Shown: positions 8,998-18,542 of the stretch, one piece after another
Layout: each line of letters begins with the position of its first letter
How positions within the stretch are numbered: the stretch's first letter is position 1
Assembly: GCF_900110185.1 (NCBI RefSeq)
Contig: NZ_FOCT01000011.1
Span: forward strand, 1 to 64,000
Reading direction: 5' to 3'
Source: Nitrosospira multiformis
GTDB lineage: Bacteria; Pseudomonadota; Gammaproteobacteria; Burkholderiales; Nitrosomonadaceae
DNA: 64,000 nt
Position numbers and translations under genes: made by a program
Notes under the pieces: generated by a model
The model's input: the letters and a program-made list of their open reading frames with translations, nothing else
Database searches by the model: none
What the model was told of the DNA's origin: nothing

Positions 8998-10589
8998 GCG
9001 CCAGGTTCCATGAAAATATCGTGCAATTCCTGAGCGAGCCGCTTGCGATCGATCTTGCCATTGGGGTTGCGCGGCAAACTGCCCTCTCTGTACTCGATCC
9101 GGCTGGGCAGCATGAAGGCGGGGAGATGAGTCTTGCACGCAGCGAGCAACGCATCGTCGGCAGCCTTCAAACCCGCCCTGGGGGTCGCAATCAGGACAAT
9201 AGCATGACCCAGCACAGGGTGGGGCACTCCCACCGCGGCGACTTCTCCCACCAGTTCCGTGCCATAAACGACTTCTTCGACCTCTGTCGGACTGACACGA
9301 TAACCGGATGTCTTGATCATTTCATCGCGACGACCGATAAAATAAAGAAAGCCTGCTTCATCCATACGAACCGTATCTCCCGACCATACTGCCAGTTCGG
9401 GGATAGTCAGACCCGGCTCCCGGCAAGGAACGGGCTTGAAGCGCTCACCGGTTTTTTCCTTGTCATTCCAATACCCCATGGAAACAAGAGGACCTCTATG
9501 CACCAGTTCGCCCGGTTCGCCGGGAGCGCAAGGCGACCCGTCCTCCCGTACCACCAGCACCTCAGCGTTAGGGATGGCTTTGCCGATGGAGTCCGGACGG
9601 GTATCGACTTCTTCAGGCGGAAGAAAGGTGGAGCGGAAGGCTTCGGTAAGCCCATACATGAGAAACACGGCGGCATTGGGTAACACATTGCGCAGCAGAT
9701 CAAGCGTCGCCCGCGGCATCGCCCCGCCAGAATTGGTGATATAACGTAACGGAATATCCTTCGGCCAGCTTAATTGCGCCAGTTGAATCCACAGAGGCGG
9801 AACCGCCGCCAGCCCGGTAATCTTTTCTTCCTTCAATGCATCGATGATATCGCGCGGGAGCAGATAGTTCATCAGAACACCAGTCGCTCCGACGCGAAAC
9901 GCGGTAGTAAGCTGGCTCAGTCCGTAATCGAAACTGAGCGGCAACACGGACAGAATACGGTCGTCCGGACTGTTCTTCAGATATTGAGATACGCTTGCCG
10001 CGCCGGCTACGAGATTACGATGGGAAAGAACGACTCCTTTCGGCTTGCCCGTGCTTCCTGAGGTGTAGAGGATAGCAGCCATGTCAGCATCGGTGGCATG
10101 GTGCAGAACTGCCCGCCCATCGGGTTTGCCGGCGGTGACAACTTCATTCCAGGATACGACAGTCAGACCGGGAACAGACGTAGCGGCTTCTGCCCGATCG
10201 GTTACGATCACCGCATGGAGGTCATGACACTGAGGCAGCACTTCGACCAGCAACTTCAACCGCTCGGCTGAAGTCACGAGAATTCTTACGTTACAGTCGC
10301 GCAGGATGTAGACCACCTGTTCCGGTTTCAGAAGCGGATTGACTGGCACGAAGGCGCCTCCCGCAGCCGCTGCACCAAACAGACTCGTCACTGCCTCTAT
10401 GCGTTTCTCCAGGTAGACGGCGACACGCTCGCCTCGATCCAACCCCAGTGCCAGCAGACACTCTCGCACCAAGCCGATTTCGCGCGCAAGATCAGCGTAG
10501 CTCAGTCTGTTTCGCTGGTAAACCAGCGCTTCCTTATCTGAAAAACGATTGGCAGATTCGAAAACGAGATCCTGGATAAGGTGCGTCAT
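8994..10589 (-). CDS. AMP-forming acyl-CoA ligase, XrtA system-associated
   Basis: This is an ANL-superfamily adenylating enzyme of about 531 residues. Motifs in order are the P-loop YTSGSTGKPKG, YGLTEAF (A5), the SGDTVR aspartate region, and the C-terminal lysine in PRNPNGKIDRKRL. It activates a carboxylic acid as an acyl-adenylate and transfers it to CoA or a carrier thiol. It precedes and overlaps the decarboxylase by four bases, indicating coupled expression. ATG at 10589 (MTHLIQDL) is preferred over a TTG three codons upstream. The two enzymes together look like a small acyl/amine building-block pathway for the exopolysaccharide. The actual acid is unknown. Confidence 0.85.
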   Translation of the reverse strand: MTHLIQDLVFESANRFSDKEALVYQRNRLSYADLAREIGLVRECLLALGLDRGERVAVYLEKRIEAVTSLFGAAAAGGAFVPVNPLLKPEQVVYILRDCNVRILVTSAERLKLLVEVLPQCHDLHAVIVTDRAEAATSVPGLTVVSWNEVVTAGKPDGRAVLHHATDADMAAILYTSGSTGKPKGVVLSHRNLVAGAASVSQYLKNSPDDRILSVLPLSFDYGLSQLTTAFRVGATGVLMNYLLPRDIIDALKEEKITGLAAVPPLWIQLAQLSWPKDIPLRYITNSGGAMPRATLDLLRNVLPNAAVFLMYGLTEAFRSTFLPPEEVDTRPDSIGKAIPNAEVLVVREDGSPCAPGEPGELVHRGPLVSMGYWNDKEKTGERFKPVPCREPGLTIPELAVWSGDTVRMDEAGFLYFIGRRDEMIKTSGYRVSPTEVEEVVYGTELVGEVAAVGVPHPVLGHAIVLIATPRAGLKAADDALLAACKTHLPAFMLPSRIEYREGSLPRNPNGKIDRKRLAQELHDIFMEPGA

Positions 10590-10643
10590 TGGAAGCAAGC
10601 CTGTTGACTGTAATTTTGATATGAAATACGCGTCTGCATGGTA

Positions 10644-11993
10644 TTACTTCAAACCGTGGCGATTCATCAGATCATAAATGGTGGGACGGCTGACGCCCAG
10701 TAATTCAGCCGCCTTCACCACGTTCCCATCCACTCTCGCCAATGCTTTCATCAGCGCATTGCATTCTGCCTTGTCCCTTATCTGGCGAAGATTGATAGGC
10801 TCAGCTGCGCTTGTGCCGTATAGGCCGAGATCATCCGCGCCGATTACCGAGCCCTCTGCCATGATGACTGCGCGCCTGATACAGTTCTCCATTTCACGCA
10901 CGTTGCCCGGCCACGAATGACTTTCAATGGCAGCCAGCGCTTCCTGGCTGAAATTCAGAGAGGAACGTTTCTCCTGCATGCAAAACTTGTTCTTGAAATG
11001 ATGGGCAAGCAGCGCGGCATCCCCCACCCGCTGTCGCAAGGGAGGAATGGTTATCACGATTTCACTCAAGCGGTAATACAAATCTTCGCGAAAACGTCCA
11101 TCCTCGATCAGTTTCTTGAGATTCTGATGAGTGGCGCATACCACGCGCACGTCCACGGGTATTTCCTTCCGACCCCCTATTCGCTCGATCACCCTTTCCT
11201 GCAAAAAACGGAGAAGCTTTGCCTGCAAGGGCATGGGCAGATCGCCCACTTCGTCAAGAAAAAAAGTGCCTTCGTGCGCGAGCTCGATTTTTCCGGGCGT
11301 CTGCTTGACGGCTCCCGTATAAGCACCCTTTTCATAGCCGAATAATTCACTTTCCAGCAACGACTCCGGGATGGCTGCACAATTAATGGCCATGAAGCGT
11401 TTCTCCCGCCTGGCGCTCAACTGATGCAGCGCCCGCGCCAGAATTTCCTTGCCGGTACCACTCTCACCCAGCAGTATAACTGTAGCATCCGAGGGTGCGA
11501 CTTTTTCTACGTTGCGGCATACCTTGCTCAAAACGGGATCGCGGGTTATGAGGCCGCTGATGGGAGAGTTCATCTGGGCCTGCAACAGCTTGCGATTCTC
11601 CTGCTGCAGAGCATAGAGATAGTATGCCCGTTCTATCACCAAGCTCAGGATATTGGGATCAAAAGGCTTCTGATGAAAGTCGTAAGCCCCCGCAGCGATG
11701 GCCTTAAGCGCATTTCCATGGTCCTGATTCCCGGTGAGGACAATCACCTTCGTATCCGGCACGAGTTCAAGTATCTGTTCCAACGTAGCCAGGCCTTCCG
11801 AAGCACCATCCACATCGGGAGGAAGCCCCAGGTCCATGGTAACAACGGCGGGCTCATGCCGTCTGACCAGAGCAAGCGCGCTTTCGCGGTCGCTTGCCAC
11901 CAACACCTCATAAGCATCGAAGCTCCAGCGCAATTGGCGTTGCAATCCGGGATCATCCTCGATTACCAACAGACTCTTCTTATCCTGACTCAT
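10644..11993 (-). CDS. prsR: PEP-CTERM-box sigma-54 response regulator PrsR
   Basis: This 449-residue NtrC-type activator has three parts. The receiver domain has acidic E12-D14, phospho-acceptor D54 and a conserved lysine in FHQKPFDP. The AAA+ domain has Walker A GESGTGKE, the sigma-54 contact loop GAYTGA (Tyr variant of GAFTGA) and Walker B FLDEVGDLP. The C-terminal Fis-type helix-turn-helix ends GVSRPTIYDLMNRHGLK. It should activate RpoN-dependent promoters of PEP-CTERM genes, partnered by PrsK encoded 45 bases upstream. No PEP-CTERM target gene lies in this window, so its regulon is elsewhere. Confidence 0.92.
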   Translation of the reverse strand: MSQDKKSLLVIEDDPGLQRQLRWSFDAYEVLVASDRESALALVRRHEPAVVTMDLGLPPDVDGASEGLATLEQILELVPDTKVIVLTGNQDHGNALKAIAAGAYDFHQKPFDPNILSLVIERAYYLYALQQENRKLLQAQMNSPISGLITRDPVLSKVCRNVEKVAPSDATVILLGESGTGKEILARALHQLSARREKRFMAINCAAIPESLLESELFGYEKGAYTGAVKQTPGKIELAHEGTFFLDEVGDLPMPLQAKLLRFLQERVIERIGGRKEIPVDVRVVCATHQNLKKLIEDGRFREDLYYRLSEIVITIPPLRQRVGDAALLAHHFKNKFCMQEKRSSLNFSQEALAAIESHSWPGNVREMENCIRRAVIMAEGSVIGADDLGLYGTSAAEPINLRQIRDKAECNALMKALARVDGNVVKAAELLGVSRPTIYDLMNRHGLK

Positions 11994-12038
11994 TCAGTCC
12001 TCTTATTACCGGCATTACGGTCCCTCGAATTCATTAAA

Positions 12039-14120
12039 TCAGCCGGCCTTCTGAATGCCCCCAGTCCGCACTCCATAAAGAGGCAGAATGATCCGGAAAA
12101 TCGTACCATTCGAGGCGCTGCTGCTGACTTCCACCTCTCCGCCCAATTCGGAAACGTACTCCCTGCTTTCAAAAACACCTATTCCCATGCCTGCCGACTT
12201 GGTGGATTCAAAAGGTTTGAACAGCTTTTCACGAATGAATTTCTCGCTCATGCCATGTCCTGTGTCTTTTATTTCTATTACGGCAAAATCATTCTTTCGC
12301 ATTAGCCGAACCCATACTTGTCCATTGCGTGCAGTGGCTTCAATTGCATTTTGAATGAGATGGCCAACTACGCGCTCCAGGCGTGCAGCGTTTGCATATA
12401 CGGAAAGATCGGGATCCAGTATCTCGAGAACAGGTTTGAGCTCGGTAATGGATTTGCTTTTCACCACCTCCTGCAGCAACTCGGCAATAACGAGGGGAGC
12501 GGGCTTCTCCGGCGAATCACCACTGCTCAATTTTTCCAGGAGACGCCTCATCTTTTGCACTGAGAGATATACGGTTTCTATCATGTCCTGTTGAAATTCA
12601 GGATTTTTCCTGTGCTTTTCGGCATTCGAGAGCAAGAGGGACAACTGCGAAACGAGATTCTTCAGATCATGCACGACGAAAGTCGACATCCGGTTGAAAG
12701 ACTCGAATTGGCGCGCAACCATCAGGGCATTCGCGGCCTCGTGCTGCGCCAGATAGCTTGCTGCCTGCTTCCCGGCGACCTTGAGCAGATCGCTTACTTC
12801 CCAGTTCAGCTTGACCTTGCTCCGCGGTTGGACCAGCACTACGAAGCCGAACAATTTTCGATGCTGAATCAGCGGCACGACCAGCCATGCCTTGGAAATT
12901 GCGTGCAGCCATTGGGGCAGAGGAATTGCGTACTTTTCGGGACCTGCTGCGTATTCTCCCAGATCGATTACCCACTCCTTGTTTTCCAGAAATTGACAGA
13001 AGGGGCTGCTTGAGGACTCCACCCCGCCTACCGGCGGTATATTCAAATGCGCCACGGGTTCAAAGCTCCCCGATTCCTTTCGGATCCACAAGCTTCCGCC
13101 CGGGCTTTCCACCAGTTGCGCCAGAGCCTGGATTACGCGCTCCTCCAGCCCCTGCTCGCCTTCAGCGAGAGTGCGGGTAAAATGCAGCCATTCTTCCCGA
13201 TAGTCATAGTTGTAACTGAAAAAATGCTTACTGATGAAGACCCTGAGCCAGGAGCGCAGCGTTCCGGAGAATAGCACCGCCAGAAGAAGAACGATTGCGC
13301 CAAACAGGAAACTGACCTGCATGACCGTACCCCAGCTTCCTCCGAAAAATCGAAGGTAGTAGCCGGTGGCCGCCATTGCCAGCAAATAAGCGGCAGCGCC
13401 GAACAGCGCAGCTGAATAGAAGAGAATTCGGCGGGACACGGCGATCCCCAGCGACCAGTCGGGATTGCGCGCTGCAGAAACTGCGATAAGCGGAACGACC
13501 AGAGCATTGATTATTCCACGTGCTGCCCATATCTCGGGATTGATCTGCTTGAGAAGCAAAGCATCGCTGTAGAGATAAAAATCGTAAGCAAAGATACCGC
13601 CGATGCCGAGACACGCAAACTTTATGCCCCATCGTTGTCGCAGAGGGGTGTTACGATAAACCTGCTCGACGAGAATCATACCCAGTATGGCCATGGCAAG
13701 ACTTCCGACCATATTGCTCGTGAAGTCAGCCGTTGCGTGGAACGCATGGTCATCCTTCCCGTGCGAATACGCCGTTACAAACAGACAACCGGTGTATAGC
13801 AACGCAATGGCCGTAAGAGCCGGGGAAGTTTTTGCACCGGAGGAATTTTTTTCCTGCTGATGAAGTCCCAGCAGCACGATCAGAAAACCTGTCCATCCAG
13901 CATTTCTCAGAATCTCCAGCACATCCAATGAAAGGGAAAGAGGAGCATTCTGGTTTGCCTGATAAGCAAAGAAGGCAGCCCACAGTACCGAAAGCAGGCA
14001 CGCGACAAGGAGCATCATGCCATGCAGCCGCCCTCGCCAGCTTGTAAGCAGGAGCGCGGCCAAGACCAGATGCGCCATTCCAGCCATTGCATAGCTGGCG
14101 GTGGCTATCGTCGCCAGCAT
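12039..14120 (-). CDS. prsK: XrtA/PEP-CTERM system sensor histidine kinase PrsK
   Basis: This 693-residue protein has an N-terminal half with about eight membrane segments, a cytoplasmic GAF-like domain (about 320-460), and a kinase core. The dimerisation/phosphorylation site is FVVHDLKNLVSQ (H about 484), the N box is HLIQNAIEAT, and the G box is DTGHGMS. HDLKN in place of HE(I/L)RTP is typical for this kinase type. It should phosphorylate PrsR, encoded immediately downstream. What it senses is not known. The start ATG follows the sugar transferase gene by 22 bases, so the block reads as one operon. Confidence 0.92.
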   Translation of the reverse strand: MLATIATASYAMAGMAHLVLAALLLTSWRGRLHGMMLLVACLLSVLWAAFFAYQANQNAPLSLSLDVLEILRNAGWTGFLIVLLGLHQQEKNSSGAKTSPALTAIALLYTGCLFVTAYSHGKDDHAFHATADFTSNMVGSLAMAILGMILVEQVYRNTPLRQRWGIKFACLGIGGIFAYDFYLYSDALLLKQINPEIWAARGIINALVVPLIAVSAARNPDWSLGIAVSRRILFYSAALFGAAAYLLAMAATGYYLRFFGGSWGTVMQVSFLFGAIVLLLAVLFSGTLRSWLRVFISKHFFSYNYDYREEWLHFTRTLAEGEQGLEERVIQALAQLVESPGGSLWIRKESGSFEPVAHLNIPPVGGVESSSSPFCQFLENKEWVIDLGEYAAGPEKYAIPLPQWLHAISKAWLVVPLIQHRKLFGFVVLVQPRSKVKLNWEVSDLLKVAGKQAASYLAQHEAANALMVARQFESFNRMSTFVVHDLKNLVSQLSLLLSNAEKHRKNPEFQQDMIETVYLSVQKMRRLLEKLSSGDSPEKPAPLVIAELLQEVVKSKSITELKPVLEILDPDLSVYANAARLERVVGHLIQNAIEATARNGQVWVRLMRKNDFAVIEIKDTGHGMSEKFIREKLFKPFESTKSAGMGIGVFESREYVSELGGEVEVSSSASNGTIFRIILPLYGVRTGGIQKAG

Positions 14121-14142
14121 CTCGGACTAGAGTTCCTCAAAA

Positions 14143-15552
14143 TCATCTTCCACCCTTGCCTAACAGGACAACCTCGATGGTTTCTATCAGGATAATGACA
14201 TCAAGGAACAAACTGTGGTTCTTCACATAGTAGAGATCGTACTGAAGCTTTTCGATCGCGTCTTCCACTGAGGCCCCATATTGATAGCGAACTTGCGCCC
14301 ATCCCGTTATTCCCGGTTTTACGCTGTGCCTGACGTTGTAATAGGGAATTTCCGCAATCAACTGGTTCACGAAATAAGGTCTCTCCGGACGTGGCCCGAC
14401 GAAGCTCATATCCCCGTTAAGCACGTTGAATATCTGGGGAAGCTCATCAATCCTCAGTTTGCGGATAATTCTACCGACACGTGTCACTCGCGGATCATTT
14501 GTCAGCGCCCACTGCGGCTTTCCTCCCTTCTCGGCATCATTCCGCATGCTGCGAAATTTGGCGACCATAAAGGTCTTACCGCCCTTTCCTACCCTTTCCT
14601 GGCGGTAAAAAATCGGACTGCCATCCTCCAGAAGAATACAAAGCGCAGTGACGACCATGACGGGTAACGTAATAATCAACAGTATGCTGCTCGCAACCAC
14701 ATCGAAAACACGCTTGATGGCGGTTCGGAGAAGGCTCTGATCGAATCCTCCGCCAAAAATCAGCCAACTTGGGTAAAGGGAATTCACGCGGATCTTGCCT
14801 TGCTCACGCTCGAAAAAAGCGGCTGAATCGGTAACCTTGACACCGTTCAGCTTGCATTCCAGCAAATCCTGTATCGGGAAGCATCCCCCTCTCCGTTCCT
14901 GGATCGCGATGATGATCTCCCTCACCTTGAGACGATTCACCAGGGACATCAGGGAATCCACTCTGGGCAATACCGAGGAGGCCGGGACCTGCAGTTCTTC
15001 ATCGGCCAGGGGAACGAAACCGACGATCTTCAGGCTCCTGTGTCTGGAACCATCTTTCGCCCGATCGACAAACTCTCTGGCCCTTCCGCCTATTCCCAGC
15101 ACAACGGCCTGGGATTCGAGAAGCCGCAGGCTCGACCATTTAAGAAAAGCGGCGCGCGTCATGAGAATGCCGGAAAAGGCAAGGAGCATTACCAGTCCCA
15201 ATATGCCTCGCCCGAGATAGAGATCGGGCAGCAGATAGAATATCAGGGTCATGATCCCGAATCCGGCCAGTAAGGATGGCATCAGGCGGAACAGGGTATC
15301 CTTCATATCCAGTCGCGAATCGAGCTGATACAGTCCCATCGCGGCCATACACAGGATCATGACAAAAGCAAAGGTGCCAGCTTCCGCAAAGATGCCAGCT
15401 TCCGGAAGCAGGGAAGAGAGAGAAAATGGCTCAACGTAGTTAAAAAAACGAAGGCCTGTTCCAAGATATACTACGAACATCAGTACGAATACTTCCGCAC
15501 CGATGAGCAGGACTACTGTTCTTGATATGTAATGATTAGAAATACGAAACAA
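14143..15552 (-). CDS. Polyprenyl glycosylphosphotransferase of the XrtA system (EpsB/WcaJ-like)
   Basis: This 469-residue protein has four N-terminal membrane segments, a NAD-binding-like middle region and a C-terminal bacterial sugar transferase domain with FYRQERVGKGGKTF and KFRSMRNDAE. It moves a hexose-1-phosphate onto undecaprenyl phosphate at the inner membrane, the first step of exopolysaccharide synthesis. It is the first gene of this minus-strand block. The start is a TTG with AGGGG six bases upstream; no ATG or GTG is better placed. Downstream polymerisation and export genes and the exosortase are absent, so the locus is split. Confidence 0.88.
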   Translation of the reverse strand: MFRISNHYISRTVVLLIGAEVFVLMFVVYLGTGLRFFNYVEPFSLSSLLPEAGIFAEAGTFAFVMILCMAAMGLYQLDSRLDMKDTLFRLMPSLLAGFGIMTLIFYLLPDLYLGRGILGLVMLLAFSGILMTRAAFLKWSSLRLLESQAVVLGIGGRAREFVDRAKDGSRHRSLKIVGFVPLADEELQVPASSVLPRVDSLMSLVNRLKVREIIIAIQERRGGCFPIQDLLECKLNGVKVTDSAAFFEREQGKIRVNSLYPSWLIFGGGFDQSLLRTAIKRVFDVVASSILLIITLPVMVVTALCILLEDGSPIFYRQERVGKGGKTFMVAKFRSMRNDAEKGGKPQWALTNDPRVTRVGRIIRKLRIDELPQIFNVLNGDMSFVGPRPERPYFVNQLIAEIPYYNVRHSVKPGITGWAQVRYQYGASVEDAIEKLQYDLYYVKNHSLFLDVIILIETIEVVLLGKGGR

Positions 15553-16141
15553 TTTTTACCCCTCATCCTGTGCCGCAATGGGCAAGACAGCTCGCGCTGC
15601 CTCTTTCAGCCGTCTCTTTCCTTTTGTCGAACCGAAATCTGGCAGAGAGATTTCAGGTCCGACACGTGCGAAAAATTTTCTGCCGAATTAAACGCACTGC
15701 TTAAAGTACTGCTGGGCCGCCCATTCAATTCTCCAATGCCAGTAGCGGCGCATGGCGCCATTCCTGCCCTCACAAGTACCTAACTTCCTAGATTATATGA
15801 GACATTCTTCGAATGAGTATCCGTTTTCCGAACTGGATCGCTACATCATATCAATTTCTACAGCAGGGACAATTGGACTTTAGTACGTCGAGAGCCGGAT
15901 AGGAACGTCGTAGGGCACTGCGCAGTCATTCCGCATCAAACACTGCGAAAACATGGAAAGGAGAAGTGGAAGAGAAACCAGCAGGAACCAGAGGTGAAAA
16001 AGGATATTGGGGTTGAAGTATTGGACGGATTATTGGCTATTGAACGAAATCGTATTTTGAATACGCTAGCGAACCTTCCAGGGTTTCATGCTGAAGAAGG
16101 TTGGGTAATGTCAGGGAAGCCCGGCCGCAGATGCGAAACAC
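15553..16141. other. Intergenic region upstream of the XrtA block
   Basis: About 590 bases between the sugar transferase start and the end of the LuxR-type regulator. It should carry the promoter for the XrtA block. I looked for a sigma-54 -24/-12 pair (GG-N10-GC) and did not find a convincing one. A 64-codon GTG-started frame at 15994-16188 has no recognisable content and overlaps the convergent gene. Nothing else is supported. Confidence 0.5.
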
Positions 16142-16807
16142 TCAATGGCTCATTTTCGAGGAATCCCCGGGGTAGATGGATCCTTTGACAATCAAAGCCA
16201 ACTTGAGCCGGTCCGCAATATCCAGCTTGCGAAAGACTTCCGTCAGGTGAGCTTTTACCGTGCGCTCCGTAATATCCAACCGGCGGGCAATCTGCTTGTT
16301 CGATTCACCGTTTCCCACAAGCGTTGCAATTTCATATTCACGTTGAGTCAAATTGGCAAGCAGCTCTCCAACCGCCTGTTTGATTTTGGTCTTTTCCTGG
16401 GTGATCGTAACAAGCTCATTCAGCAGATGCCAGCTGAGTGTTCTTCGGATCCAGAGTTCGCCGCGCTGCACCGCTGTCACCACACTGTGTAGCTGCTCTC
16501 CATCGATATCGCGCCGGCAAACTCCCTTGACACCGGTTCTGAACAACGCCCACTCAGCCTCGTCCGGAAGGGAGTGACTCAAGACTATCACTTTAGCCTC
16601 CGGGTGCAATTTTATAAGCGCCGAAATTCCACTTGGGACATTCAATTGCGGCAAGTCATAATCCAGCAGCAGAACTGAAGGCTTTAAACGAGCCAGTTCA
16701 ACCTTGAGAGATTCAAGATTGGTCGAGCAGAATATCGGAGACAGGGTGCGCACCCCCTGCTCCCAATGATACAGATCGTCCTGAGAAGCGCTAGCCAGCA
16801 GGATCAA
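16142..16807 (-). CDS. LuxR/NarL-family response regulator
   Basis: This 221-residue protein has a receiver domain with D49 in LLLDYDLPQ and a C-terminal LuxR helix-turn-helix (about 150-212: LTQREYEIATLVGNGESNKQIARRL read in two parts, with KAHLTEVFRKL as recognition helix). The receiver is atypical: the usual switch Thr is Ser (LSHS) and the conserved Lys region is altered (VCRRDID). The start must be TTG at 16807, because an in-frame TGA lies eight codons upstream and GGGAG precedes the TTG. It follows a second receiver gene by 27 bases. No kinase is adjacent. Confidence 0.85.
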   Translation of the reverse strand: MILLASASQDDLYHWEQGVRTLSPIFCSTNLESLKVELARLKPSVLLLDYDLPQLNVPSGISALIKLHPEAKVIVLSHSLPDEAEWALFRTGVKGVCRRDIDGEQLHSVVTAVQRGELWIRRTLSWHLLNELVTITQEKTKIKQAVGELLANLTQREYEIATLVGNGESNKQIARRLDITERTVKAHLTEVFRKLDIADRLKLALIVKGSIYPGDSSKMSH

Positions 16808-16834
16808 GGAGTTCTCCCGGAAAAAAACGAGTCA

Positions 16835-17320
16835 TCAGTGCAGCACTCTATCCATTATTTTGCCCAGCATCTGCCGTGTCACCCAGATTTCGCCACGATC
16901 CACGACACGAACAGCCTTCAAAAAATAAAAAGGATCAGCCTCGTGGCTCAGACAACCGCGCGCCCCATTCGCCAGGGCCTGGATGATCTGCTCCTCCTGA
17001 ACTGATTTATCGGTCAGCAGCAACACGAGCGTTTCGGGGCATGTCCGGTGTAAAGTTTCCAGCAGCGCGCATTCCCTTTCAATGGATAAATCGAGATTGA
17101 CAAAAAGAATACGCGGTTTGAGTTGGGTAATCCTGGCAACTACATCTTCAGTTGATACAGGGTTTTTATGAGGCTCAGGCTCATGGGCTGCAGGAATGCC
17201 ATCCCGGTCGGACATCACATCTGTCAACACCTCGATACCCGACCCTTCCTGCAAAGACTGTTCCAATTTCGAACGCCTGCCGGCGTCAGTGTCCGCTATT
17301 GCCACGGTAACGGTTTGCAT
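16835..17320 (-). CDS. Degenerate stand-alone receiver protein (LuxR-type lacking HTH)
   Basis: This 161-residue protein has the sequence of a NarL-type receiver: opening VTVAIADTD, ending ALANGARGCLSHEADPFYFLKAV and RGEIWVTR. It stops where the LuxR DNA-binding domain would begin. The phospho-acceptor position is Asn (N75 in FVNLDLS), and about 20 extra residues (about 40-60) interrupt the first half. ATG at 17320 has AAGGAG five bases upstream, better than an ATG five codons earlier. It precedes the intact regulator by 27 bases. A phosphorylation-independent partner of that regulator is an inference. Confidence 0.75.
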   Translation of the reverse strand: MQTVTVAIADTDAGRRSKLEQSLQEGSGIEVLTDVMSDRDGIPAAHEPEPHKNPVSTEDVVARITQLKPRILFVNLDLSIERECALLETLHRTCPETLVLLLTDKSVQEEQIIQALANGARGCLSHEADPFYFLKAVRVVDRGEIWVTRQMLGKIMDRVLH

Positions 17321-17398
17321 TGTTTCTCCTTCCAATTACTTCTCAATATCCAAAAATCAGTCGAGATTGCGGGTATGAGCAGGTTTTCAATCACGTCT

Positions 17399-18199
17399 TT
17401 ACTCCGGTTCGATGCGACGCAGCAGTTCCTGGATATAGGTCGCAGGGATAGCATAAGTTATGCCGCTCGGATTGCTGAGCGCCGCCTCCTTCTTCCCCTT
17501 TACGAATACCATGTTGATTACCCCGTAGACTACCCCGGACTCGGGATCATAAAGCGGACTCCCGCTATTGCCCGGATAAGCAGTGCCGTCGAGCTGAAAA
17601 ACCGCATAAATGGGCTTTTGTAACTGGTTGATCATCTTGGCGTCGAGTTGCCGCGAATTATGGGCGGGCAAAATAATCGGCGTGATGGATGAAACCATGG
17701 CACGATGGGTAACCGGGTAAAACCCAAGGACCATCCCGATCGGGAAACCGGTGAAAGCCAAGTTCTGCCCTTCACGCACCTTGCGCGCATCTCCCAGTTC
17801 CATGGCTGGCAGAGCCTCGCCGGAAATTCTGAGTACCGCCAGATCGTGCTCCTTGTCGATTGCAGCAATATTGGCAGACCTGAGTTCGCCCTGTCTTCCC
17901 TTGCCGGTAATGACGGTATATGACTCATGATTGGCAACATCCAGCCCCTCGGGAACAACATGAGCATTCGTAACCACATGGAGGCCATCATTCAATACAA
18001 AACCGGTTCCGAGGAAATTCAGAGCGGGCGAACGTGTTTTCTGGAAAGTACCCACCCCTACGATCGAGGGCTTGACACGTTCAATGGTTTTGACAAGATC
18101 GCTACCCCAGAGCGGGGTAACGAACATGAGCGCCAAAACGCTGAGGTATTGAACAGAGCCGATGTGGAGAACCAGCAAGGCTTTGCGGATGCGTATCAT
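17399..18199 (-). CDS. Exported trypsin-like serine protease
   Basis: This 266-residue protein has an N-terminal hydrophobic signal or anchor (about 8-30) and a chymotrypsin-fold domain. The triad is visible: H80 in TNAHVV, D119 in DLAVLRI and S212 in GNSGSP. There is no PDZ domain, so it is shorter than DegP/DegS. The region FYPVTHRAMVSS and the GNSGSPL motif match HtrA-like periplasmic proteases. It lies 78 bases upstream of the degenerate receiver gene on the same strand and may share its transcript. Its substrate is unknown. Confidence 0.85.
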   Translation of the reverse strand: MIRIRKALLVLHIGSVQYLSVLALMFVTPLWGSDLVKTIERVKPSIVGVGTFQKTRSPALNFLGTGFVLNDGLHVVTNAHVVPEGLDVANHESYTVITGKGRQGELRSANIAAIDKEHDLAVLRISGEALPAMELGDARKVREGQNLAFTGFPIGMVLGFYPVTHRAMVSSITPIILPAHNSRQLDAKMINQLQKPIYAVFQLDGTAYPGNSGSPLYDPESGVVYGVINMVFVKGKKEAALSNPSGITYAIPATYIQELLRRIEPE

Positions 18200-18284
18200 C
18201 CCTCGAATTCATTTACAACTTCAACCGATCCCCTGAGACCTCCTCCAATTTCTTCCTGGATTATTCGCGCAGCAGCCCGCAGGC

Positions 18285-18542
18285 TCACCTGCATCCTTCC
18301 ATCTTGTAGATGAAGTAACCATCCTTGTTGATTGCTTCCTCAACATTGGCAGGAGCCTTTTCGCTGTGGCAGAACCTGCACTCCCTGCTGCTAACCGTTG
18401 CATCGCCTTCGCCAACAGAAGTCAGCCACTGCTTCGCATACTCGATCGCTTTCTTATCGTCTCTCGTGTTTGTGAACACGTCAAAGTGCATCGTGCGGCC
18501 ATCCTTGGCTTTCACCCAAGTATCATATACATGCATTTCCAT
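18285..18542 (-). CDS. DUF2024 family protein
   Basis: This 85-residue soluble protein matches the DUF2024 pattern: opening MEMHVYDTWVKAKDGRTMHF, a central AKQWLTSVG helix, then a cysteine-containing segment CRFCHSE and a C-terminal EGC. The CxxCH spacing resembles a haem c site, but there is no signal peptide, so a structural metal or redox pair is likelier. The family has no established function. It sits alone, divergent from the porin, with 331 bases between. Confidence 0.8.
   Translation of the reverse strand: MEMHVYDTWVKAKDGRTMHFDVFTNTRDDKKAIEYAKQWLTSVGEGDATVSSRECRFCHSEKAPANVEEAINKDGYFIYKMEGCR

Noticed and set aside
15994-16188. 64-codon frame on the plus strand starting with GTG
   Set aside because: No recognisable family, weak start signal and overlap with the convergent regulator gene.
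18285-18542. CxxCH in the DUF2024 protein as a haem c site
   Set aside because: No signal peptide is present, so the protein would not reach the cytochrome c maturation machinery.
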